In this document: positions 8,298 to 16,157 of the stretch, in pieces | Layout: every line of letters starts with the position of its first letter | How positions within the stretch are numbered: position 1 is the first letter of the stretch | DNA from: Nonomuraea helvata | GTDB lineage: Bacteria; Actinomycetota; Actinomycetes; Streptosporangiales; Streptosporangiaceae | DNA length: 64,000 nt | Reading direction: 5' to 3' | Assembly (NCBI RefSeq): GCF_039535785.1 | Contig: NZ_BAAAXV010000001.1 | Coordinates: forward strand, 868,001 to 932,000 | The notes under the pieces: generated by a model | Seen by the model: only the letters and a program-made list of their open reading frames with translations | What the model was told of the DNA's origin: nothing | Databases searched by the model: none | Position numbers and translations under genes: made by a program

Positions 8298-9431
8298 CTA
8301 CCGGGCGCCGGCTCTGAACTCGACGCTGTCGACGGTCCACTTGCGGCACTGCTCGCTGAGCGTGAAGCCGAGCCCCGGCCGGTCGGGGACGATCATGCGG
8401 CCGTCGCGGGTCTCGAGCCGCTCGTCGAACAGCGGGTTGAGCCATTCGAAGTGCTCGACCCAGGGCTCGCGCGGGTAGGCCGCGGCCAGGTGGAGGTGGA
8501 TCTCCATGGCGAAGTGGGGCGCCAGCTGCAGCCCCGCGTGGTCGGCGAGGGCGGCCAGGCGGAGGAAGGGCGTGATGCCGCCGACGCGCGGGGCGTCCGG
8601 CTGGATGATGTCGGCCGCGCGCGCCTCGATGAGGCGTACGTGCTCGGCGACGCTGGAGAGCATCTCGCCGGTGGCGATCGGCGTGTCCAGGGCGGCCGCC
8701 AGCTGCGCGTGCCCCTCGGCGTCATAGGCGTCCAACGGCTCCTCGATCCACACGAGCCCGAACTCCTCGACCGCCCGCCCGAACCGCAACGCCGTCGCAC
8801 GATCCCACTGCTGATTGGCATCCACCATCAACGGGACATCGTCCCCGATGTGCTCCCTGACCGCCGCCAGCCGCCGCAGGTCCTCCTTCGTGTCCGGCTG
8901 CCCCACCTTGATCTTGATGCCGCCGATGCCGTCCTCGAGCGACTGGCTCGCACGCGCCTTGACCTCCTCGATCGGGGCGTGCAGGAAGCCACCCGAGGTG
9001 TTGTACGTCCTGACCGAGTCGCGGTACGACCCCAGCAGCTTCGCCAGCGGCAGCCCGGCGCGCTTGGCCTTCAGGTCCCAGAGCGCGATGTCGATCGCGG
9101 CCAGCGCCTGCGTGGCCACCCCGGAACGGCCCACCGACGCGCCCGCCCAGAGCAGCACGTCGTACACCTTGCCGATGTCGGAGGGATCCTGGCCGAGGAG
9201 ATTCGCCCCGACCTCCTTGGCGTGGGCGTACTGCGCCGGACCGCCTGCCCTCTTGGAGTAGCTGAAACCGGTGCCCTGGCGGCCCTCCTCCGTCGTGATC
9301 TCGGCGAAGAGGAAGGCGATCTCGGTCATCGGCTTCTGCCGCCCGGTGAGCACCTTGGCGTCGCTGATGGGGACGTCCAGCGGAAGCGTGACGGAGGAGA
9401 GCGAGACGTGACGGATGCGGTCGGCGGCCAT
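8298..9431 (-). CDS. L-talarate/galactarate dehydratase-like enolase
   Basis: A 377-residue mandelate-racemase-subgroup enolase that is very close to the characterised Salmonella L-talarate/galactarate dehydratase: stretches such as SDAKVLTGRQKP, GFSYSKRAGG, CYNTSGGFLH-like RTYNTSGGFLH and LMVDANQQWD are family hallmarks recalled from that enzyme. Catalytic positions fit with a constant offset: K175 (GIKIKVGQ), D204, E230 (WIEEP), E256 (TGEMLSS) and H306 (LAPHFAME). It converts talarate or galactarate (and perhaps epimerises them) to the keto-deoxy acid used by KdgD. An upstream in-frame ATG at 9470 exists but lies inside a palindrome, so 9431 is preferred. It forms an operon with the GntR gene. 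Confidence 0.9.
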   Translation of the reverse strand: MAADRIRHVSLSSVTLPLDVPISDAKVLTGRQKPMTEIAFLFAEITTEEGRQGTGFSYSKRAGGPAQYAHAKEVGANLLGQDPSDIGKVYDVLLWAGASVGRSGVATQALAAIDIALWDLKAKRAGLPLAKLLGSYRDSVRTYNTSGGFLHAPIEEVKARASQSLEDGIGGIKIKVGQPDTKEDLRRLAAVREHIGDDVPLMVDANQQWDRATALRFGRAVEEFGLVWIEEPLDAYDAEGHAQLAAALDTPIATGEMLSSVAEHVRLIEARAADIIQPDAPRVGGITPFLRLAALADHAGLQLAPHFAMEIHLHLAAAYPREPWVEHFEWLNPLFDERLETRDGRMIVPDRPGLGFTLSEQCRKWTVDSVEFRAGAR

Positions 9432-9469
9432 GGTCGTCCAAGCGGTCGGCGGTAGGATGTCGTCAGTCA

Positions 9470-9503
9470 TCATACGAAGCTGTAACTCGTATGACAACTT
9501 GTC
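9470..9503. promoter_or_regulatory. Palindromic operator between talarate dehydratase and DUF72 genes
   Basis: Two overlapping inverted repeats in the divergent intergenic region: TCATACGA-N9-TCGTATGA (9470-9494) with perfect 8-bp arms, and GACAA-C-TTGTC (9493-9503). The second has the short pseudo-palindromic form common for FadR-type GntR operators. They sit just upstream of the dehydratase-gntR operon, so the GntR protein at 7571-8287 is the probable ligand. Seen directly; regulator assignment is inference. Confidence 0.6.
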
Positions 9504-9531
9504 GGAGGTGGATCTCCGATACGGTCGAGCC

Positions 9532-10383
9532 ATGCGGCTTCATGTGGGATGCGCGATGTGGACGCACGCGCGCTGGCCAGGTCGTTTCCTCCCCGACCAA
9601 CTCCCTCCCGGTGAGCGCCTGCGCTCCTATGCGACCTGGTGCGACGCCGTGGAGGGCAACACGACCTTCTACGCGACCCCGGCGAGGAGCACGGTCGAGT
9701 CCTGGGCCCGCCAGACCGCAGCTGACTTCCGGTTCGTCGTCAAGCTCCCCAAGACCATCACGCACGAACGCCGCCTCACCGGCATCGAGGAGGACCTGCA
9801 CTCCTTCCTGGACGCGATCGAGCCGCTGGGGCCCAGAGCCCACGCCCTCTGGGTGCAGCTTCCCGGCTCGTTCGGGCCGGCCGACGTCGGCGTCCTGGCC
9901 GCCTTCCTGCGCCGCCTCCCCCGCTCGCACCGGTACGCCGTCGAGGTGCGCCACCGCGCGTTCTTCGAGGACGAGCGGTCCGAACGGCTCCTCGAGCGCG
10001 TCCTGGCGCCCGTGGAGGCCGAGTGGGTCCCGTTCGACACCACGACCCTCTTCCAGAGCCCGCCGACCAGCGACGCCGAACGCGACGCCTGGACCAAGAA
10101 ACCCCGCGTCCCCCGCCGCACGCGCGCCCTCACGGCCCACCCGATCGTCCGCTACCTGGGGCGGGACGCGGAGTCCCGCACGGTCGAGGGCTGGCAGGCG
10201 TGGCTGGACACGGTCGCGGGGTGGCTGAGGGAGGGCCGCTCTCCCACGTTCTTCCTCCACACGCCCGACAACGCCGACGCGCCGAAGCTGGCTCGCGCCT
10301 TCCACGAGGCGGTACGCACCCGCCTGCCGGAGCTGGCTCCCCTGCCCGAGCCCCAGCCGATAGACCCGTTGACCCTCTTCTAG
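9532..10383 (+). CDS. DUF72 family protein
   Basis: A 283-residue member of the DUF72 (YecE-like) family, a TIM-barrel-shaped protein of unknown activity. Family marks visible are the start RLHVGCAMWTHARWPGRF, the segment EGNTTFYATPARSTVESWA (usually EvNsTFY), the FRFVVKLPKTITHER strand, WVQLPGSF and YAVEVRHRAFF. The C-terminus has FFLHTPDNADAPKLA. The ATG at 9532 is chosen because the family begins with this beta strand; upstream in-frame codons run through the operator. It stands alone between two divergent or unrelated units, and no substrate can be assigned. Confidence 0.85.
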   Translation: MRLHVGCAMWTHARWPGRFLPDQLPPGERLRSYATWCDAVEGNTTFYATPARSTVESWARQTAADFRFVVKLPKTITHERRLTGIEEDLHSFLDAIEPLGPRAHALWVQLPGSFGPADVGVLAAFLRRLPRSHRYAVEVRHRAFFEDERSERLLERVLAPVEAEWVPFDTTTLFQSPPTSDAERDAWTKKPRVPRRTRALTAHPIVRYLGRDAESRTVEGWQAWLDTVAGWLREGRSPTFFLHTPDNADAPKLARAFHEAVRTRLPELAPLPEPQPIDPLTLF

Positions 10384-10449
10384 CCGCGGAGCCTATGGTG
10401 GAGGGAGAGAGCGCCATCAAGCCGAATCGGCGTTGCAGAGGAGGCTGCG

Positions 10450-10746
10450 ATGAGGGAGCACTTCGTCTGGGTGTCGACGCGCCGCATCAAGCCGGGCGCG
10501 TTGGACGCATTCGAAAGGGCATGGCGCCCTGACCCGTATCCGGAGGGCCTGCGCCATGCGTACGCGTACTGGTCGGAGGACGGGCTGGAGATCACCGGGG
10601 TGTCGTTCTGGGATTCCAGGGAGTCCTGCGACTCCTGGCGGGGCTCCGAGGCCGAGACGCGCCGGCGTGAGGCCATGGCCCCTTATGTCCTGGAGGAACG
10701 GGAAGGCTTCTACCGCGGCCGCGAACTCGGCGTTCCCGTACGATAA
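10450..10746 (+). CDS. Small ABM-like hypothetical protein
   Basis: A 98-residue soluble protein preceded by GAGGAGG about 6 bp before its ATG. The pattern HFVWVSTRRIKPGALDAFERAW at the start, an internal WSEDGLEITGVSFWDSRESC and a helical C-terminus fit a ferredoxin-like alpha/beta fold of the antibiotic-biosynthesis-monooxygenase (ABM) type, in which small proteins dimerise around an aromatic ligand. Catalytic function is not demonstrable. It lies 66 bp after the DUF72 gene on the same strand and converges with the methyltransferase gene, with only 6 bp between the two stops. Confidence 0.7.
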   Translation: MREHFVWVSTRRIKPGALDAFERAWRPDPYPEGLRHAYAYWSEDGLEITGVSFWDSRESCDSWRGSEAETRRREAMAPYVLEEREGFYRGRELGVPVR

Positions 10747-10752
10747 GCCGCC

Positions 10753-11391
10753 TCAGGGGGCGTCTCCGACGGGCTTGCGGGCCGCGAAGCGCTCCACCAT
10801 GCCGATCTTGAATCGGTCGTGCCGCTCGACGGTGAGGCCCTGCTCGCGCGCCTGATCGAGCTGGCGGCGCAGGAAGTGCTCGCCGCCCAGGGGAACGGTG
10901 ACGAGTTCGAGCAGGCGCTGCACTGCGCGGGCGGGCCATGCCGAGGCGGCGACGTGGTCGGCGAGCAGGAGCAGCCCGCCGGGCCGCAGCACGCGTGCCA
11001 TCTCGGCGACCGCGCGCCGGTGGTCCGGGATGGCGCACAGGGAGAAGGTGCACACGACGGTGTCGAAGGCGCCGTCAGGGAAGTCGAGCGCCTGGGCGTC
11101 GCCCTCGCGCAATTCGGCCTTCAGGCCGAGGCGGGCGGCCCGCTGCCGGGCTTGGTCGAGCATGGCCGAGCTCCACTCGATCCCGGTCAGCCGTACATCC
11201 TCTGGGTAGTGCGGGAGGTTGAGCCCGGTGCCGACGGCCACTTCGAGGACGTCGTCGGTGGCCTGGGAGCAGATCCAGGCGCGGGTGTCGCCGAAGAAGT
11301 GCCGGTCGAAGAAGCTCATCTGCTGGTCGTACGAGTGCGCGTGCCTGTCCCAGTAGCGGCGCAGGCGGTCGGTGCGCTTGTCGGACGTCAT
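10753..11391 (-). CDS. Class I SAM-dependent methyltransferase
   Basis: A 212-residue Rossmann-fold methyltransferase. The SAM motif I is DVLEVAVGTGLNLPHY (about residues 47-62), the acidic residue of motif II is in TGIEWSSAMLDQA, motif III region is DFPDGAFDTVVCTFSLCAIP, and the post-motif helix is MARVLRPGGLLLLADHV. The pattern is that of Methyltransf_11 proteins such as UbiE-like small-molecule methylases, including phosphatidylethanolamine or metallothiol types; the substrate is not clear. ATG at 11391 is backed by GGAGGA 6 bp upstream; an upstream in-frame extension lacks a site. Divergent from the BlaI-type gene across a short shared region. Confidence 0.85.
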   Translation of the reverse strand: MTSDKRTDRLRRYWDRHAHSYDQQMSFFDRHFFGDTRAWICSQATDDVLEVAVGTGLNLPHYPEDVRLTGIEWSSAMLDQARQRAARLGLKAELREGDAQALDFPDGAFDTVVCTFSLCAIPDHRRAVAEMARVLRPGGLLLLADHVAASAWPARAVQRLLELVTVPLGGEHFLRRQLDQAREQGLTVERHDRFKIGMVERFAARKPVGDAP

Positions 11392-11447
11392 CAGTGACTC
11401 CTCCCCAAGGACCGCCCGGACGCCCCGTCCTGACGGGAAAGTCGCAT

Positions 11448-11463
11448 CTACGATCGACGGTAG
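11448..11463. promoter_or_regulatory. Candidate BlaI-type operator
   Basis: Inverted repeat CTAC-N8-GTAG placed 32 bp before the BlaI-family start codon and between divergent genes. BlaI/MecI repressors bind TAC...GTA dyads, so this is the natural autoregulatory site and might also affect the methyltransferase gene. Only one copy was noticed. Confidence 0.45.
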
Positions 11464-11495
11464 CATTGCGTCGACCGCAGCAGAGAGGGCGTCAG

Positions 11496-11870
11496 ATGGT
11501 GCGTGGCCTGGGAGAGCTCGAGTCCACGATCATGGATCGCATGTGGGCCATCAAGCAGCCCGCCTCGGTCAGGGACGTCCTGGAGCATCTCCAGAAGGAG
11601 CGCCCCCTGGCCTACACCACGGTGATGACCGTGATGGACAAGCTCCACACCAAGGGCCTGCTCAAGCGCAAGCCCGTCGGCCGGGCCTACATCTACGAAG
11701 CGGTGTCGTCCAAGGAGGCCTACACCGCCGACGTGATGCGCGACTCCCTCGCCAGGAGCGGCAACCGGGCGGCCACCCTGGTGCACTTCCTTGAGCGGCT
11801 CACCCCCGAGGAGGCGAGCGCTCTGGAGGCGGCGCTCCAGGTGTACCCGCCGAGCGGGCGCAGATCGTGA
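11496..11870 (+). CDS. BlaI/MecI-family transcriptional repressor
   Basis: A 124-residue penicillinase-repressor-type protein. The winged helix-turn-helix covers residues about 1-75 (LGELESTIMDRMW, SVRDVLEHLQ, AYTTVMTVMDKLHTKGLL, GRAYIYEAV) and a C-terminal helical dimerisation arm follows (YTADVMRDSLARSGN, FLERLTPEEASALEAAL). ATG at 11496 has AGAGAGGG upstream. No BlaR1-type M56 sensor peptidase is next to it; the following gene is an NlpC/P60 cell-wall hydrolase 178 bp downstream, which would suit a repressor responding to cell-wall stress, although stand-alone BlaI homologues in actinomycetes also control respiration genes. Confidence 0.88.
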   Translation: MVRGLGELESTIMDRMWAIKQPASVRDVLEHLQKERPLAYTTVMTVMDKLHTKGLLKRKPVGRAYIYEAVSSKEAYTADVMRDSLARSGNRAATLVHFLERLTPEEASALEAALQVYPPSGRRS

Positions 11871-12048
11871 CGGCGGCGATCCCCGCCCCGGCTGTCCGTC
11901 CGCTCACCTCCTACGAACGGGCGTCGTAGCGCTCGGTCCTGCCGGCCGCGCCTCCGCTCCAGAGCAGCTGCCACGAACCGGCTGATGAGCCCGTCGACGT
12001 TCTGTACTATGTCGCCTCAAGTTAGAAGATTTACGAGGAGGCATCGTA

Positions 12049-13029
12049 GTGGCCGTGCCGACGTGGCTCTGGCGGACAGCATCAGCCGCAGCCTTGACAC
12101 TGGCCGCATCGGTCGCCACCCCGGGCGCCGCCCTCGCCGAGCCGTCGCCCGCCAAGGCCAGGGCCAAGCTGGTGAAGCTCAACGAGCAGGCCGACCAGCT
12201 GGTCGAGAAGTACAACCAGGCCGCGGAGACGTACAAGAGCGCCAAGAAGAAGTACGGCGCACTCAACGCCGAGCTCAGCCGCAAGGACGCCCGGGCCGAC
12301 GCCCTCCGGCGGGACCTCGTCACGGCGGCGGTCAACGACTACCAGTCGGGCCCGTACCCGGCCTGGGGCCGGCTCATCGGCCAGGGCGACCCGGAGGCGC
12401 TGCTGGGCAGCATGGCCTCACTCCAGCAGATCGCCGAGGCCAGGGCGGCGAAGATCCGGGCCTACGACGCGGCCACCAAGGAGCTGCGCGATCGCCGCAA
12501 CGACGCCAAGCTCCTCCTGGCGGAGGCCGACAGCGCGCGCGACCAGGTGGGCGACGAGAAGGCGAAGGTCGACAAGCTGGTCAAGGAGCAGACCAAGCTC
12601 CTGCGCCGGCTGGGCGCCTTCAACACCGGCGACCCCAACAGCCCCGGCATCGAGTACACCGGCCCGGCCTCCGGCAACGCCCGCTTAGCGCTGCAGTTCG
12701 CCTTCGCCCAGGTGGGCAAGCCGTACCGGTACGGCGGCACCGGGCCGGGCTCGTACGACTGCTCCGGCCTGACCCAGGCCGCCTGGCGCCGGGCGGGCGT
12801 CGAGCTGCCCCGCACCACCTGGACGCAGTGGGGCTGGGGAGCCGCCCGCCGCGTCCCGCTCGACCGGCTGCAGCCCGGAGACCTGCTCTTCAGCAAGGGC
12901 CTGGGACACATGGGCATGTACGCCGGCAACGGCAAGATGGTCCACGCGCCCCAGACCGGGGACGTCATCAAGGTCGTCGACCTCGACGACTACTGGCGTA
13001 CCCGCCTCCTCGGCGCGGTCCGCCCCTAG
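12049..13029 (+). CDS. Secreted NlpC/P60 peptidoglycan endopeptidase
   Basis: A 326-residue exported hydrolase that cuts stem peptides of peptidoglycan (gamma-D-Glu to meso-Dap type bond by family). A signal peptide ends near residue 30 (AALA before EPSPAKA). Residues about 34-190 form a long charged coiled coil, as in RipA-like enzymes, and residues about 208-326 are the NlpC/P60 domain with catalytic C238 (SYDCSGLT), H287 (GLGHMGMY) and a third polar residue near H299 (KMVHAP). Start is GTG with GAGGAGG 7 bp upstream; TACTAT at 12005-12010 could be a -10 box. It converges with the CHAP-domain gene, making a two-hydrolase locus. Confidence 0.92.
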   Translation: MAVPTWLWRTASAAALTLAASVATPGAALAEPSPAKARAKLVKLNEQADQLVEKYNQAAETYKSAKKKYGALNAELSRKDARADALRRDLVTAAVNDYQSGPYPAWGRLIGQGDPEALLGSMASLQQIAEARAAKIRAYDAATKELRDRRNDAKLLLAEADSARDQVGDEKAKVDKLVKEQTKLLRRLGAFNTGDPNSPGIEYTGPASGNARLALQFAFAQVGKPYRYGGTGPGSYDCSGLTQAAWRRAGVELPRTTWTQWGWGAARRVPLDRLQPGDLLFSKGLGHMGMYAGNGKMVHAPQTGDVIKVVDLDDYWRTRLLGAVRP

Positions 13030-13051
13030 CAGGCCAGGGCGGCCGGGTCCG

Positions 13052-13714
13052 TCAGGGCTTGTACTGGGGATAGCCGTAGCCCACGACCTGGGACGTGGGC
13101 CGGATCCGCACCTCCACCCGGCCGTCGTCCGTGTTGCCCTCGATCGTGGTGATCGTGCCGTTCCTGTTGTCCTGCTTGACCAGGCCCATGTGCTCGATGC
13201 CGCTGATGCTCTTCGTCTGCCAGGCGAAGAAGACCACGGCACCGGGCCTGGGGACGGCGCCCCAGCGCCTGTTGGCCTCGAACCACTTGGCCCAGGTGAC
13301 GGTGTAGGCGTCCCAGCCGACGGTCGGCCGGGCGCCGGCCTTCTCACCGACCCAGGCGACGAACATGGCGCACCACGGCGCGTTGGCGTAGGACTGCGGC
13401 GTGCCGCCGTCGCGGGCCACGGTCTCCGCCGCCCGGGGCGATGACATGTACCAGCTCTGGAACGGGGTTCCGCCGCCTGCGGCGTTCTCGGCCACGCCGA
13501 TCTGGGACTCGGCGATTCTGATCACTTCCTGCGCGGTCACCTGGCCGGGAGACTTCTGAAGGGTGCCCCATTGCGACGTTCGCGTGTCGGGCCGGTGATG
13601 GACCGCGAAGGTCGGCGTACCGGCGAGGCCCGCGCCCACGGCGACGCTCATGCACAGGGCGAAGCGGGAAAGGTTTCCGGTCTGCGGGGCACCCGTGAAG
13701 ATGTTCTTCACCAT
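13052..13714 (-). CDS. Secreted CHAP-domain cell-wall amidase/endopeptidase
   Basis: A 220-residue exported protein. After an N-terminal hydrophobic segment (about residues 18-36) the CHAP fold occupies about 62-220 with the cysteine nucleophile C115 (APWCAMFVAWV), histidine H175 (SGIEHMGLV) and the acidic/amide partner in TTIEGNT (E192, N194). Such enzymes cleave peptidoglycan as amidases or endopeptidases. Its leader contains a ydaO-type c-di-AMP riboswitch (13725-13872), so expression should fall or rise with the second messenger that tracks turgor and wall state. The stop is 23 bp from the convergent NlpC/P60 stop. Confidence 0.9.
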   Translation of the reverse strand: MVKNIFTGAPQTGNLSRFALCMSVAVGAGLAGTPTFAVHHRPDTRTSQWGTLQKSPGQVTAQEVIRIAESQIGVAENAAGGGTPFQSWYMSSPRAAETVARDGGTPQSYANAPWCAMFVAWVGEKAGARPTVGWDAYTVTWAKWFEANRRWGAVPRPGAVVFFAWQTKSISGIEHMGLVKQDNRNGTITTIEGNTDDGRVEVRIRPTSQVVGYGYPQYKP

Positions 13715-13724
13715 AGGGCGGATT

Positions 13725-13872
13725 GCTCCTTGCTTCCATGCCGCCTACCGGGTTAGCTGACGGGTTCGGGCGTGGAAGTGCCCTATGGGCGCCCCGTACG
13801 GAAGCGCGCCGATTCACCCCAGAGAAACTGCGGGTCCCCGGTTCCGCGAGCTCGCGGATTCGGCGGCCGCGC
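13725..13872 (-). promoter_or_regulatory. ydaO/yuaA-type c-di-AMP riboswitch
   Basis: The leader of the CHAP gene, read on the minus strand, carries the conserved ydaO aptamer blocks in order: GCCGAATCC (P1 5' side), GGAACCGGGGACCC, GGGGTGAATCGGC, then CCCGAACCCGTCAGCTAACC and GGTAGGCGG followed by GGAAGCAAGGAGC just before the start codon. This agrees with the actinobacterial consensus for c-di-AMP-sensing ydaO elements, which commonly precede NlpC/P60, CHAP and Rpf genes. AAGGAG near 13726-13731 serves as the ribosome binding site. Edges are approximate because pairing was judged by eye. Confidence 0.88.
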
Positions 13873-14073
13873 CATATCTACGCGACGTCGTTCGCGCAGG
13901 TGAAGCGCGGTCTGGGCAATGCGGAAGGCGCCATGCGGCGTCTGGTTCTGCCGCAGATACGCCTAAGTAGCACGAAAGTATTCGAATGGCATGTAAAGGT
14001 GCAAGCAGCACCGGCGGATATTCGCGCGAAACCCCCGTAATATGAATGATTGACTACCTGGTCTTTGTCCTTT

Positions 14074-14607
14074 CTAGACTTTGGGGCCGATCGGGCGTTC
14101 CGTGAGCGACTCCGCCAGGCGGTCAGCGAATTCGGCGAGCCAGTCCAGTCGTGGCCCGCTGCGCGCGATGCGGAATCCGTGGCGGCGACCCCAGAACGCA
14201 GCCTGGACGGCATGGAACTGGGCCCAGCGCCGGACGCGTTCCCGATCGATCTCCGCCGCCTCGGCGAAGACGTCCAGCATGCGGTGGCAGCGTGCGCGGC
14301 AGATCCTCGGCATCCTGGCGTAGCCGCCGCTCCCAGGCGTCCGCCTGCTCCCGCAGCCGGGGCAGGCCGGGTGGCGCGGGGACGGCCAGCCGGAGGTTGA
14401 TCCGCCCGGCGACCGTCACGCGCCGCCCCGCCGTCGCACCGGGACGACGACCCCGACGCCCCCGTGCATGACCGCACCGTCCGGCACGCATCCCCAGCGC
14501 GCCAGCAGCTCCTCCACGATCGCCGGCAACTCGGCGAGCCACGCCGCCCCGGGCTCTCCTTCCCGCTCGACGGTGCTCCGGGCGAACCCCTCCGGTATCT
14601 CGATCAT
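14074..14607 (-). pseudogene. Aminoglycoside (streptomycin 6-kinase-like) phosphotransferase pseudogene
   Basis: Three pieces of one APH(6)-like enzyme lie in order on the minus strand but in different frames. The N-terminus (14607 to about 14416) starts MIEIPEGFARSTVEREGEP and runs to HGGVGVVVPVRRRGG. The middle piece (about 14419-14310) has VTVAGRINLRLAVPAPPGL. The C-terminus (about 14310-14074) has MLDVFAEAAEIDRERVRRWA then FWGRRHGFRIARSG. Normal relatives are near 290-300 residues; here the nucleotide-binding lobe and the whole catalytic HGD loop and metal-binding Asp segment are missing, with frame changes at both junctions. It cannot make an active kinase. The homology is by recall of the family. 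Confidence 0.8.
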
Positions 14608-14655
14608 TCGGGCACCTTACGCGCCGGAGCCCGTCGGTGGGCGGCCGGCTCGCGG

Positions 14656-15129
14656 TCAGCCGCTTCTGCCGGCGCGGAGACCCCGCACAGCGGCCATGAT
14701 CCCGTTCTTGTCGTAGCCGCCGGTGGGCATGGTGGCGCCGTGAGCGTGGCGGATGACGCCCTGGGAATCGATGAGGATGCTGCCCGACTGCTGCAGCGAG
14801 CCGAAGACCTTCCTGCTCAGGCCGATCATCTCGTGCGGGGTGCCCCGGCGCCCTGTGAGGACGGGGAGCGGTACCCGGCGCCTGGCCTTCCACGCGGCCG
14901 CTTCCTGGCGGTCCTCGGGAACCGCGACGAACACCTGGGCGCCGTCAGCCGCGAGCTCGTCGCGGCACCGGATGAGATCCTGGACGTGCCCGTTGCAGAC
15001 CGGGCACGACGTCGACCGCATGAAGTAGATGAGCACGGCATGATCGCCGCGATGGTCGGACAGGCGCACAGCCTGGCCGTCGGTGTCCTCCAGCACCACG
15101 TCGGGTGCGGGCGATCCGGTTTCGAGCAT
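14656..15129 (-). CDS. Peroxiredoxin-like AhpC/TSA-family thiol protein
   Basis: A 157-residue thioredoxin-fold protein of the AhpC/TSA superfamily, expected to reduce peroxides or disulfides in the cytoplasm. The start ETGSPAPDVVLEDTDGQ is typical, and the active site region FMRSTSCPVCNGHVQDL contains C42 and C45 as a CxxC pair. The C-terminal half has GSILIDSQGVIRHAHGA, the beta strand after the cis-proline region. It is 50 bp downstream of an ECF sigma gene on the same strand, so it is probably a target or partner in an oxidative or thiol-stress response. Confidence 0.82.
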   Translation of the reverse strand: MLETGSPAPDVVLEDTDGQAVRLSDHRGDHAVLIYFMRSTSCPVCNGHVQDLIRCRDELAADGAQVFVAVPEDRQEAAAWKARRRVPLPVLTGRRGTPHEMIGLSRKVFGSLQQSGSILIDSQGVIRHAHGATMPTGGYDKNGIMAAVRGLRAGRSG

Positions 15130-15179
15130 GGCGGAACTTCCCCTTCAATCTCGGGATCGTGGAAATGCGTCGGCTCAGG

Positions 15180-15755
15180 TCAGGCGCCGGCGGCTTCGGA
15201 GTCATGCGGGCCCCCGGCGGGGCCGGTCATGTCGCCCAGGCTGAGCCGGAGCCGGGTGCGAGCCCGGTGCAGCTGGGATTTCATGGCGGCGTTGCTCAGG
15301 CCGAGGACCTCCGCGACCCTCCGGCCCGGGTAGCCGAGCACATCCCGCATGATCAACACTCTGCGCTGAACCTCTGGCAACTCCCTGATCGCCTGCGCGA
15401 CGAGTTCGGCTTCCAGGCGCCGGATGGCCTCGTCCTCGGCCGAGGTCATCAGACCGGCACCGGCCTCCTCGTCGCGGTCGAACAGCAGCCGCCCGCGGCG
15501 CAGGCACTCGTTCCGGACGATTCTGAACATCCACGACGCCAGCGCCCCAGTGGCGCGCAGCGAGCCGATCTTCCGGTAGAGAATGATCAACGCTTCCTGT
15601 GCGGCGTCTTCGGCGTCCTGTGGGGACGCGCAGAGATGCTCCGCGAAGCGGCGCACATGCGCATGGGCGCCATGGATGACCGCGGTGATCGACTCGCGAT
15701 CACCGGCCTGCGCGGCCTCGATGAGCTGCGCGCTCGCCCACGAGCGGTCAGCCAC
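15180..15755 (-). CDS. ECF-family RNA polymerase sigma factor
   Basis: A 191-residue sigma-70 ECF protein. Region 2 covers about residues 20-85 (HVRRFAEHLCASPQDAEDAAQEALIILYRK, quoted here only in part by its ends) and region 4 about 115-175 (REL..PEVQRRVLIMRDVLG then LGLSNAAMKSQLHRARTRLR). No anti-sigma gene is adjacent; the next gene on the same strand encodes a peroxiredoxin-like protein 50 bp away. It may direct that gene and its own transcription. The start at 15755 gives the usual short N-terminus; a further upstream in-frame start was not needed. Confidence 0.88.
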   Translation of the reverse strand: MADRSWASAQLIEAAQAGDRESITAVIHGAHAHVRRFAEHLCASPQDAEDAAQEALIILYRKIGSLRATGALASWMFRIVRNECLRRGRLLFDRDEEAGAGLMTSAEDEAIRRLEAELVAQAIRELPEVQRRVLIMRDVLGYPGRRVAEVLGLSNAAMKSQLHRARTRLRLSLGDMTGPAGGPHDSEAAGA

Positions 15756-15970
15756 GTCCGCGCCCTTGCCACCGGTGCAAGGTCGTGAAAAGCGCCCGAC
15801 GCGCAGCCGGGATCACGACGTCACCCATACCCCATCTCCTTGTCAGCGTGGTCATCACTCCATAAGAGGCCCCCACACCGCAAAAGGATTCGCCGGCGAG
15901 CCGCCGGGGTGCCGGCTCCTGCCAACCGATCCTCAACAGTTCCTCAATCGTGGCCGCCTACGCTGCGAGC

Positions 15971-16075
15971 ATGAACATCGGTCTCCCCGAAATCATCCAG
16001 TACCTGGTCTTCCTGGCGGTGCTCTGGCTCGTCATCTACACCGCCGTACGGGCGGCGATCCGTCCCCGCAAGTGA
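15971..16075 (+). CDS. Small single-span membrane peptide
   Basis: A 34-residue open frame starting ATG at 15971 with one strongly hydrophobic helix (QYLVFLAVLWLVIYTAVRA) and a basic tail (RPRK). The amphipathic start NIGLPEII and positive-inside tail fit a tiny inner-membrane peptide. There is no clear strong ribosome binding site, so expression is uncertain. It lies alone between the divergent ECF sigma gene and a convergent membrane protein gene. Confidence 0.45.
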   Translation: MNIGLPEIIQYLVFLAVLWLVIYTAVRAAIRPRK

Positions 16076-16157
16076 CACCCCGCCCTCAGCCTTGCTGCGC
16101 GCGCAGGGCGCGCTGAGCGAGCAGGCCGCGCGGCGATCCGCAGGAGGCGCATCGGGC

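Noticed and set aside
15782..15822. GTCGTGA / TCACGAC pair upstream of the ECF sigma gene
   Set aside because: Arms of 7 bp with a 24-bp spacer in GC-rich DNA are not enough to call an operator without other support.
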